A stretch of 6,287 bases of DNA, from NCBI GenBank assembly GCA_964361075.1, contig CAYHZL010000197.1:1-6287 (forward strand), in the 5' to 3' direction. Position 1 is the stretch's first letter. Every line of letters begins with the position of its first letter. Positions 1-6,277 of the stretch are shown here, one piece after another. The notes under the pieces were generated by a model. The model was not told where the DNA came from. It did no database searches and saw only the letters and a list, made by a program, of their open reading frames with translations. This stretch comes from CAYHZL01 sp964361075. Its GTDB lineage: Bacteria; Bacteroidota; Ignavibacteria; UBA10030; UBA8401. Both the position numbers and the translations under genes were made by a program.

Positions 1-2457
1 AACATCGAAATACAAATGCTCTTCAACGATAACGGTATTTTATTTCGCTGCTCGGATGTTGAACGATTGCCGCTCGATCTTTTTTCTTCACTGACGCTTT
101 CCGAAGCGGAAGAAATTATTTTAAATGAACTTCCTTCCTCGCCATTGTTCGGTTCGCTCTTCCGACAGAATGCAGCGCGGGCATTACTTCTTCCAAAATC
201 AATGCCCGGCAAGCGCACACCGCTGTGGCTTCAGCGTTTGCGCGCCGGCGATTTACTCCAAATCGTAAAACAGTTCAACGATTTTCCGATTGTGATCGAA
301 ACAATGCGCGATTGTTTGTACGATGCGCTCGATTTTACACACTTCAAAGAAATAATGAGCAGCATCGCCACGCATGATATTTCTGTTCACACAGCATACA
401 ACGAAACGCCATCGCCTTTTGCTTCCAGCATGTTGTTCGAATTCATCTCAGTCTATATGTATGCATCAGACAAACCGAAAAATTCGAACACGCAACAGCA
501 ATCTTTCCTCAGTAGAGAAATGCTTGGTGAAGTGGTTGAACTGAATACAATAAAAAATATTATTAAGGAAGATGCGCTCACTCGGATCGAAGAACAATTG
601 CAATGCACCGCTTCAACGCGGCAGGCACGCACTGTAGAAGAGTTGCTCGATATTTTTGTTCGACTTGGTGAGCTGACACCTAAAGAAACTGATGCGCGTA
701 GCCAGAGCAAAGAATTTATTTCAACGTTACTTCACAATCATTCGGTTGTTTCAATTCACATCGGACAAAATCAGTATTACATCGCAACGGAAGATATTCC
801 TTTTTATTTTCCTCTTGCTGAAGTGAGCAGTGAATCTTTACAGCTTTTGTCTGAAGAGATGCATCAGATTCGATATTCAAAAGAAGATACTTTGCGTTTT
901 CTTATAATTCGATTACTTCGCTCACACACACTGCTGATTGCAGAAACAATTGCACTACGCTATAATATTTCTCCTCAGCAATGCACAGAAATTTTAGCAA
1001 GTATCAACGTAGATGAAGATATTGTGAGTGGCAATTTTCTCGATGTGGAACAATCAATTCAATTCGCCTATCGTCCGAATGTAGAAAGGCTGCATCGTGC
1101 ATCTCTTTCTATTCTGCGCAAAGAAATTAAAACTGCAACACTTGTGGATTTTACTAATTTTCTTTTGCGCTGGCAGCATGTTGATGCAAGCATGCAGAAC
1201 GCCGACACTACGGACGAAGTTCGCTCTATTATAGAACAACTGCACGGGTATATTCTTCCACAAGAAATTTGGGAAAACGAAATTTTCCGACGAAGAATTA
1301 TTAATTATCAGCCTCAAGATTTACGTATGCTTGCTGCTCGCGGCGATGTGGTAAGTATTGGGCACAGCAGTGGAAAAATCTCGTGGCTCTTTCGCGGCGT
1401 AGGGAATATTTTTTTAAGTGATATTTCTGATGAGTTGCTCGCATCACTTTCAAAAACTGCTCGCGAAGTGTACACGCTGCTGCAACATCGCGGGGCACTT
1501 TTTCTTTCTGATCTTCGAGAGATGTCACATCTATCTCTTTCCGCACTGAACAAAGCGCTTGCAGAATTATTTTGGAACAGTCTTATCACCAACGATGTTG
1601 TAGATGAAGTGTTGCATGTAAAACGGTACAAAACAACAAACGATGATGAAGCGTTGCCGAATGAACGTATCGAATTATTGCGCCCGCGTGAAAATCCATT
1701 GCGCCGAGTTGCCATGCGTTCTGTACGGATTGCTTTTCGCAACACGCCGGGCTGGAACGGACGTTGGTCAATTGTACATCAAGCACACATTGTGGGAAAT
1801 GCACTTTCGCTGGAAGAAAAAGCATATACACAAGCACAGCAGTTGTTGGCGCGTTACGGAATTGTTGCGCGCGAAATTGCAAAACGCGAAACCAATTTAT
1901 TGCCGTGGAGTGTACTGGCAATGCAATTACAAAAAATGGAGATGCGCGGAGAAATTCGTCGCGGCTATTTTGTGAACGGGCTTTCAGGAATGCAGTTCGC
2001 TCTTCCTGAAGCATACGAACTGCTTCGCACAACACAACGCGATCAAATACACGATGCGATTGCTGTGCTCAATGCATGCGATCCGGCAAATCCGTATGGA
2101 ATTGGAATTGAACTCCATTTCAATGATGCCATCACTCAAAGTAACGGCATCATTTATGACAACATTAAAATTTCGCGCATCGCCTCCAATTTTATTATCT
2201 TTGATAAAGGTGTGCCGGTAATTTTGTTGGAAAGTTTTGGAGCGAGAATGTACTTTCTGCAAGCAAGTGATGGAATCAATGAACGTGAAGGAATAATGAA
2301 ATTCATTACTCACATTCGCAATACGTATTCCGAGAAAAAAGAATTGATCATTGAATACTGTAATAACAAACGTCCTTCTGAAAGTGACAAAGCGGAACTT
2401 CTTCGCTCGCTTGGTTTTTATCGGGATAAAGCGCAAACGATGAGAATAGATTTGTAA
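1..2457 (+). CDS. lhr: Lhr-type DEAD/DEAH-box helicase, C-terminal part (5' end outside window)
   Basis: C-terminal portion of a large helicase-related (Lhr) protein, a superfamily 2 ATP-dependent nucleic-acid helicase acting in DNA repair or RNA/DNA remodelling. The frame is open to base 1 (five codons precede the first ATG at 16), so that ATG is probably internal; family members are usually about 1400-1550 residues and 813 residues follow this ATG. Counting from it: residues 1-175 match the DEAD/H-associated domain, with the family-typical FRQNAARALLLP (49-60), GKRTPLWLQRLRAGDLL (65-81) and FPIVIETMRDCL (90-101). A winged-helix-like segment lies near 475-535 (ending LITND). The Lhr tail follows: GRWSIVH about 581-587, GEIRRGYFVNGLSGMQFALPEA about 645-666, then NACDPANP. 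The Walker A and DEAH motifs are not visible because they would lie upstream. It ends with TAA at 2455-2457. No frameshift is seen. Family assignment is strong; the exact cellular substrate is unknown. Confidence 0.88.
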   Translation, partial: NIEIQMLFNDNGILFRCSDVERLPLDLFSSLTLSEAEEIILNELPSSPLFGSLFRQNAARALLLPKSMPGKRTPLWLQRLRAGDLLQIVKQFNDFPIVIETMRDCLYDALDFTHFKEIMSSIATHDISVHTAYNETPSPFASSMLFEFISVYMYASDKPKNSNTQQQSFLSREMLGEVVELNTIKNIIKEDALTRIEEQLQCTASTRQARTVEELLDIFVRLGELTPKETDARSQSKEFISTLLHNHSVVSIHIGQNQYYIATEDIPFYFPLAEVSSESLQLLSEEMHQIRYSKEDTLRFLIIRLLRSHTLLIAETIALRYNISPQQCTEILASINVDEDIVSGNFLDVEQSIQFAYRPNVERLHRASLSILRKEIKTATLVDFTNFLLRWQHVDASMQNADTTDEVRSIIEQLHGYILPQEIWENEIFRRRIINYQPQDLRMLAARGDVVSIGHSSGKISWLFRGVGNIFLSDISDELLASLSKTAREVYTLLQHRGALFLSDLREMSHLSLSALNKALAELFWNSLITNDVVDEVLHVKRYKTTNDDEALPNERIELLRPRENPLRRVAMRSVRIAFRNTPGWNGRWSIVHQAHIVGNALSLEEKAYTQAQQLLARYGIVAREIAKRETNLLPWSVLAMQLQKMEMRGEIRRGYFVNGLSGMQFALPEAYELLRTTQRDQIHDAIAVLNACDPANPYGIGIELHFNDAITQSNGIIYDNIKISRIASNFIIFDKGVPVILLESFGARMYFLQASDGINEREGIMKFITHIRNTYSEKKELIIEYCNNKRPSESDKAELLRSLGFYRDKAQTMRIDL

Positions 2458-2489
2458 AAATATGGTAACTACTCACACAAAAACATTAG

Positions 2490-2584
2490 CCACAGATTGC
2501 ACAGAAAAAACACGGATGCACACAGAGAAGTTAAATAATTTAATCCGTGATTCGCCGCGGCGAATGTTTCCGTGTCATCCGTGG
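2490..2584. repeat. Imperfect inverted repeat of the CACAGAT/ATCCGTGG type
   Basis: The spacer after the helicase contains arms CCACAGATTGCACAGAAA (2490-2507) and TTTCCGTGTCATCCGTGG (2567-2584), which are complementary at 14 of 18 positions. The left side also repeats the CACAGA/CACGGA unit several times (2491-2526). From memory, repeats of this composition are scattered through intergenic DNA of many environmental bacteria, including the FCB group; I could not search for copies. It could fold as a long hairpin at the 3' end of the helicase mRNA. There is no U-tract, so I do not call it a rho-independent terminator. The rest of 2458-2728 shows no gene and no convincing promoter. Confidence 0.7.
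2550..2565. repeat. Perfect 16-bp palindrome nested in the intergenic repeat
   Basis: ATTCGCCGCGGCGAAT reads identically on both strands. It lies within the larger inverted repeat, between a CCGTG (2545-2549) and the right arm. It is far more GC-rich than its surroundings. The core TTCGCC-R-CGGCGAATG recurs at 6220-6235 with one base difference, which suggests a short dispersed palindromic element, possibly inserted into an older repeat. The palindrome is seen directly; its mobility is inference. Confidence 0.75.
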
Positions 2585-2717
2585 TTTATGTTCAATGTGT
2601 TTATATAAGAAATCATTTGAAATCTGTATTACGCTGAACAGTTACATCAACTCAACAAAAAAGATTTGTTCGTGTTGATATGAATCGCATTCACTCAATC
2701 GAACCGACATCTCTTCC

Positions 2718-2723
2718 GGAGGA
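2718..2723 (+). promoter_or_regulatory. Strong Shine-Dalgarno for the NYN-domain gene
   Basis: GGAGGA, five bases before the ATG at 2729. It fixes this start codon and is the only strong ribosome binding site in the window; the two genes downstream have weak leaders. Confidence 0.8.
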
Positions 2724-2728
2724 ATCAC

Positions 2729-3214
2729 ATGCAGCAACACTACATTATTGACGGTTACAATATTATTCATGCAATTCCTTCGCTGAAGAAAGCTCTCCTT
2801 CACGATGCAATACTTGCGCGCGAACAACTTGCGCTTGCGGTTGCAAATTTTATTCGTGAAAAAAAAATGCGCTTCACCATCGTCTTCGACGGTGCAAAAC
2901 CACACGACCTCCGCGTTGAACCGCTTCACTCGCCTATTCACATTGTGTACGCTTTTCCTCTTTCTGCTGATGAAAAGATCAAATCAATGATCGAACAGTC
3001 AAAAAATCGTTCGCTGCTCGTCATCATTTCTTCCGACCACGAAATAATAAATTTCGCCCGTGTCTGTTCCTGCACCACACACACTTCCCAATATTTTGCT
3101 CAATTATTGCGCAATAAAGAAACCCTTGCTGATGAAAAAGACCAATCTTCTCTCAGCAAATCGCAAGTTGATGAATGGCTGAGAATTTTTAACTCCCGTA
3201 AATCTGACGAATAA
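2729..3214 (+). CDS. NYN/PIN-like domain protein, YacP/Rae1-like putative endoribonuclease
   Basis: A 161-residue protein that is essentially one NYN (PIN-like) nuclease domain of the YacP/DUF901 type. Visible landmarks are YIIDGYNII (5-13) at the first strand, with the expected acidic D8 and N11; IVFDGAKP (51-58) with D54; ADEKI (80-84); and IISSDHEI (99-106) with D103 followed by the family-like FAR and a SQYFAQLL helix (120-127). These acidic residues are the likely metal-binding catalytic set. The characterised relative, Bacillus subtilis Rae1, is a ribosome-associated endonuclease that cuts mRNA; whether this protein does the same is inference. Length fits a stand-alone family member. 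No signal peptide or membrane segment is seen, so it should be cytoplasmic. It ends 103 bases before the metalloregulator, which has its own promoter region, so it is probably a separate transcription unit. The start is set by GGAGGA five bases upstream. Confidence 0.82.
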   Translation: MQQHYIIDGYNIIHAIPSLKKALLHDAILAREQLALAVANFIREKKMRFTIVFDGAKPHDLRVEPLHSPIHIVYAFPLSADEKIKSMIEQSKNRSLLVIISSDHEIINFARVCSCTTHTSQYFAQLLRNKETLADEKDQSSLSKSQVDEWLRIFNSRKSDE

Positions 3215-3225
3215 TTTACCATCGC

Positions 3226-3294
3226 TTGACAATGGTTTGCCTATTTATTAATTTAGGTTAACCTAAATTTAATTCCAGTTCAATGTAGTACAAT
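3226..3294 (+). promoter_or_regulatory. Probable promoter region of the regulator-transporter operon
   Basis: Two candidate elements are visible. A perfect -35-like TTGACA lies at 3226-3231; 17 bases on is TAATTT (3249-3254), a poor sigma70 -10 that continues as TAATTTAG, close to the Bacteroidota TAnnTTTG element. Further down, TACAAT (3289-3294) is a good -10 match but has no clear -35. In either reading the palindrome at 3250-3269 overlaps or abuts polymerase contact sites, which fits repression. Which one is used cannot be decided from sequence. Confidence 0.5.
3250..3269. promoter_or_regulatory. Predicted DtxR/MntR-family operator (perfect 20-bp palindrome)
   Basis: AATTTAGGTTAACCTAAATT is identical on both strands, with its centre between 3259 and 3260. 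The core TTAGG-TTAA-CCTAA resembles the TTAGGTTAG...CTAACCTAA boxes of DtxR/IdeR. It sits 49 bases before the start codon of a DtxR-family gene and on its likely promoter, so autoregulation is the natural reading. The palindrome is observed; binding is inferred from family and position. Confidence 0.8.
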
Positions 3295-3317
3295 CGTTTT
3301 CGATCCGAGAACCTATT

Positions 3318-3971
3318 ATGGCAAGCGAACAAGTAGAAAATTATCTGAAAAATATTTACAAGCTCCAGTCTGATGACAAAAAGGTTACGACCTCTTCGCT
3401 TTCAGAGAAGCTCAACATTTCTGCCGCATCAGTTTCGGAAATGATTAAAAAACTTTCTGATGAAGGCAGCCTCACTCACACGCCATACAAAGGTGTGGAA
3501 TTAACGACTGCCGGTAAACGGCAGGCACTCAAGATTTTGCGCAAACATCGTTTGTGGGAAATGTTTTTGGTTGACGTACTTCATTTTCAATGGGATGAGA
3601 TTGACGAAGAAGCAGAACGATTCGAACACATCATGTCGAAAAAAATGGAAGATAAAATTGATGAAGTGCTCGGCTACCCGACAGTTGATCCGCACGGAGA
3701 TCCAATTCCAACAAAAGAAGGTGCGATAAAATACCTGTTGTGTTTTCCTCTGAGCGAGGCGAAGGAAGGCGCAACTGTGCGCGTACTGCGTGTAAGTGAT
3801 GCCAGCACAGATCTTCTGAAATACGCCGCGTCAATCGGTATTGCGCTGAATAAAAAACTGACGGTAAAACAGAAAATGAAATTCGACAATTCGTTGATTG
3901 TAAAAATTGGCACGAAAGAAACCACGTTGAGCGCTGTTGTAGCTGAAAATATTTTTGTCGAGGACGTGTAA
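3318..3971 (+). CDS. mntR: DtxR/MntR-family metal-dependent transcriptional repressor
   Basis: A 217-residue DtxR-family regulator with three parts: an N-terminal winged helix (about 1-70; recognition region ISAASVSEMIKKL 34-46, wing YKGVELTTAGK 57-67), a metal-binding dimerisation domain (about 70-140), and a C-terminal FeoA/SH3-like domain (about 143-217), which makes it longer than the two-domain B. subtilis MntR. Ligands expected from DtxR/MntR alignments are present: H77, E81, E100, E103 and H104. E100 replaces the Cys of iron-sensing DtxR, as in Mn-sensing MntR. The first ligand (Met10 in DtxR, Asp8 in MntR) is Asn8 here, which I recall as common in Bacteroidota homologues. Metal-loaded dimers of this family bind palindromes and repress; one lies on this promoter. 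The manganese-importer gene follows after 18 bases, so the two are probably co-transcribed. The ATG is preceded only by a weak GAGA (3307-3310). Metal preference, Mn over Fe, is inferred. Confidence 0.9.
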   Translation: MASEQVENYLKNIYKLQSDDKKVTTSSLSEKLNISAASVSEMIKKLSDEGSLTHTPYKGVELTTAGKRQALKILRKHRLWEMFLVDVLHFQWDEIDEEAERFEHIMSKKMEDKIDEVLGYPTVDPHGDPIPTKEGAIKYLLCFPLSEAKEGATVRVLRVSDASTDLLKYAASIGIALNKKLTVKQKMKFDNSLIVKIGTKETTLSAVVAENIFVEDV

Positions 3972-3989
3972 CGAAAGCATACTACCATT

Positions 3990-5846
3990 ATGGAAAAATC
4001 TACTGTCTCTCTCTCAGAAGTTTATCGTAGTGTTGACATTCCTAAGAATGTCGGACTTTTCAAACGGCTTTATGCCTTTGCCGGTCCCGCCTATCTTGTC
4101 AGTGTTGGATATATGGATCCCGGAAATTGGGCAACCGATCTTGAGGGCGGAGCGCGATTCGGATATCAGCTTTTGTGGGTGATCGTTATGTCCAACATGA
4201 TGGCGATTCTGTTGCAAACTCTTTCCGCCCGGCTTGGAATTGTAACGGGGCGGGATCTTGCGCAAGCATGCCGAGAAAATTATCCCCCATTTGTGGGATA
4301 TATTCTGTGGATTCTTTGCGAAGTTGCCATTGCAGCATGTGATCTTGCCGAAGTGCTTGGAACAGCAATCGGATTGAATCTTTTATTTCATATTCCATTG
4401 CTCTATGGAGTTATTATCACGGGGTTTGATACGATTCTGCTTCTTGTCATTCAACAATTCGGCATACGAAAGATGGAAGCGTTCATTATTATGCTGATTG
4501 GAACGATGGGTATTTGTTTCGGCGTAGAGCTTTTTCTCGCAAAACCTGAAGTCGGTACACTTGCAACGGGGTTGATACCACACATCAATGCTGAAAGTCT
4601 GTATATCGCCATCGGTATCATCGGCGCGACGGTGATGCCGCATAATTTGTATCTGCACTCGGCTCTTGTCCAAACGCGAATGGTAGAACAAACAATGGAA
4701 GGGAAAAAAATTGCGTGCAAATATAATCTTATCGATACATCAATCGCACTCAACATTGCTCTGCTGGTCAATGCGGCAATATTGATCCTTTCCGCCTCGA
4801 CATTTTTTAAGAATGGAATTGTTGTAACGGAAATTCAGCAAGCGTATGAATTATTAAATCCTCTGCTCGGTACGGCGGCAGCAAGCACTCTTTTTGCCGT
4901 TGCTTTGCTTGCATCCGGGCAAAGTTCAACATTGACAGGTACGCTCGCCGGACAGATTGTGATGGAAGGTTTTCTACATATCCGCATTCGACCATGGGTA
5001 CGCAGGCTCATAACACGTTTGATCGCCATTGTCCCGGCAGTCATCGTCATCGCTGTACAAGGAGATCAAGGTTCTTATGGATTACTTATTCTGAGTCAGG
5101 TAATATTAAGTTTACAATTATCATTCGCTGTGATACCGCTTATTCAATTTACAAGCGACAAATCACGAATGGGATCATTCGTGAACAAATTATGGGTCAA
5201 AGTCCTGTCATGGATCACAGCATCCATTATTGTTTTTCTCAATGCACGCCTCGTTGTCGAAGCTCTTTGGGGATGGATACAATCTTCCGAAGAGAACGCA
5301 TTCTGGCTGTGGATGACGGTTGTTCCTATGGTGGTGTTCATTTTTCTTCTTCTTCTCTATATTTCATTACCGGAATCATGGCGGAAAAAACGAAAGGAAA
5401 TTCCCGTGGAAACATCTGCATTTGAAATGAATCCAGCACACTATCAACGTATCGGTGTTGCTATCGATCATACTAAAACTGATGCTCGGGTTCTTGCACA
5501 TGCCCTCATGTTAGCACAACAACACAATGCCGAGATACTTTTATTTCACATCGTAGAGGGAGTGGCTGTTCAACTCTTCGGAAAAGAAGCGGACGATAAA
5601 GAAGTACGAAGTGATGAGATACTCTTGAACAAAATAGCACTTCGATTGGAAAATTCCGGAATAAGAGTTACACCAATATTAGGATTTGGTAGGGTAACAA
5701 AAGAACTCGTTCGGCTAGTTGGAGAAAATCATGTTGATATTCTAGTGATGGGTGGACATCGTCATTCGGGTATCAGCGACTTAATTTTTGGCACGGCAAT
5801 TACAAAAGTCCGGCATCGTCTATCTATTCCTGTCTTAATTGTCTGA
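3990..5846 (+). CDS. mntH: NRAMP-family Mn2+/Fe2+ transporter with C-terminal UspA domain
   Basis: A 618-residue inner-membrane protein: residues about 25-460 form an NRAMP divalent-metal importer, normally proton-coupled, and about 484-618 form a cytoplasmic universal-stress-protein (USP) domain. The transport core has DPGN (43-46) in TM1 and A213/M216 in the TM6 sequence ATVMPHN, giving the canonical metal ligands D43, N46, A213 and M216. H218 and the TM3 pair D118/E121 (CDLAEVLG), linked to proton transfer in characterised NRAMPs, are also present, as is GQSSTLTGTLAGQ (310-322). Hydrophobic stretches fit the family's 11-12 helices. After the charged linker ESWRKKRKE (462-470), the USP domain starts RIGVAID (487-493) and ends RHRLSIPVLIV. 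Its nucleotide motif, G-x2-G-x9-G(S/T) in ATP-binding USPs, reads G588-G-H-R591-x9-G601-T602, so the second Gly is Arg. Ordinary MntH proteins are roughly 400-450 residues and lack this tail. The fusion is intact in one frame. The gene has no clear Shine-Dalgarno and probably shares the upstream operator. Confidence 0.93.
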   Translation: MEKSTVSLSEVYRSVDIPKNVGLFKRLYAFAGPAYLVSVGYMDPGNWATDLEGGARFGYQLLWVIVMSNMMAILLQTLSARLGIVTGRDLAQACRENYPPFVGYILWILCEVAIAACDLAEVLGTAIGLNLLFHIPLLYGVIITGFDTILLLVIQQFGIRKMEAFIIMLIGTMGICFGVELFLAKPEVGTLATGLIPHINAESLYIAIGIIGATVMPHNLYLHSALVQTRMVEQTMEGKKIACKYNLIDTSIALNIALLVNAAILILSASTFFKNGIVVTEIQQAYELLNPLLGTAAASTLFAVALLASGQSSTLTGTLAGQIVMEGFLHIRIRPWVRRLITRLIAIVPAVIVIAVQGDQGSYGLLILSQVILSLQLSFAVIPLIQFTSDKSRMGSFVNKLWVKVLSWITASIIVFLNARLVVEALWGWIQSSEENAFWLWMTVVPMVVFIFLLLLYISLPESWRKKRKEIPVETSAFEMNPAHYQRIGVAIDHTKTDARVLAHALMLAQQHNAEILLFHIVEGVAVQLFGKEADDKEVRSDEILLNKIALRLENSGIRVTPILGFGRVTKELVRLVGENHVDILVMGGHRHSGISDLIFGTAITKVRHRLSIPVLIV

Positions 5847-5900
5847 CCGAAGTGAACCCCTCCAACGCAAGCATCGGGGGGGACGGAAAGGAATTCTATA

Positions 5901-6047
5901 TTAAGGGCATCTCTAAAAACATCGTCGTCATTGCGAGGGAGCGAAGCAACCGAAGCAATCTTTCAATTAAAAAGAAAAAACGAGATTGCTTCGCCAAAGA
6001 ACGGCTCGCAATGACAATTTCTTTTAGGTTTTTAGAGATGCCCTTAA
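5901..6047. mobile_element. MITE-like element with 20-bp perfect terminal inverted repeats
   Basis: The ends are TTAAGGGCATCTCTAAAAAC (5901-5920) and its exact complement at 6028-6047. Two further perfectly complementary pairs lie inside: GTCATTGCGAG (5927-5937) with CTCGCAATGAC (6005-6015), and CGAAGCAATCT (5951-5961) with AGATTGCTTCG (5983-5993). They leave a 21-base A-rich loop. The whole unit can fold into one long interrupted hairpin. It encodes no transposase, so it looks like a non-autonomous element. The outermost TTAA is self-complementary and could be either part of the repeat or a 4-bp target duplication. The inner GTCATTGCGAG...GAAGCAATCT unit resembles, from memory, a repeat found in many unrelated bacterial genomes. 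Lying 54 bases after the transporter stop, it could also shape the 3' end of that mRNA. Confidence 0.75.
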
Positions 6048-6212
6048 AAAATATCACCTCCCTCTTTTTTGTAATTATCACTTCATTTCAGAATATTTCT
6101 GCTCAACAATTTTTCAGAGTCCATTGAAAATAATTCTTTCTTCACAGGAAAAAGATGAACGGCACGGCAAAAAACTTATAAAAAATTGTAACTGCTCAGC
6201 GCATTTTTTGTC

Positions 6213-6277
6213 CCGAAGGTTCGCCACGGCGAATGGCTTCGCCAGATGTTCCAAGGGAATGGCGTTGCCACCTTCGG
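6213..6277. repeat. Compact multi-hairpin intergenic repeat (REP-like)
   Basis: The outer arms CCGAAGGT (6213-6220) and ACCTTCGG (6270-6277) are exactly complementary. Inside, TTCGCC (6220-6225), GGCGAA (6228-6233) and TTCGCC (6238-6243) offer two mutually exclusive 6-bp hairpins, the second with a TGGC tetraloop (6228-6243). GAATGGCTTCGCCA (6231-6244) recurs as GAATGGCGTTGCCA (6257-6270) with two differences. The density of symmetry in 65 bases marks a dispersed palindromic repeat rather than coding DNA. Its family is not known to me. It may continue past the window edge. Confidence 0.65.

Noticed and set aside
1314..2035. Long minus-strand frames of 143 and 149 codons inside the helicase gene
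   Set aside because: They overlap conserved Lhr coding sequence in full, are rich in Ser/Arg/Cys as expected of antisense shadows, and match no family.
2501..2584. Short repeats read as a possible CRISPR array
   Set aside because: The units are irregular, inverted rather than direct, and have no spacers of uniform length.
2680..2751. 23-codon frame overlapping the start of the NYN gene, a possible leader peptide
   Set aside because: No Shine-Dalgarno lies before its ATG and the peptide has no attenuator-like features. The strong GGAGGA inside it serves the NYN start.
5857..5882. CCCCTCC / GGGGGGG hairpin as a terminator for the transporter gene
   Set aside because: The stem is short, the loop is long, and the sequence that follows is not a T-tract.
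5852..6127. 91-codon + strand frame after the transporter, and a 61-codon frame on the opposite strand
   Set aside because: Both are read through the 147-bp inverted-repeat element. The peptides are repeat-derived, with low complexity and no family signature, and no ribosome binding site was recognised.
6152..6181. AGGAAAAAG followed by ATG, a possible gene start near the window end
   Set aside because: The frame stops after eight codons.
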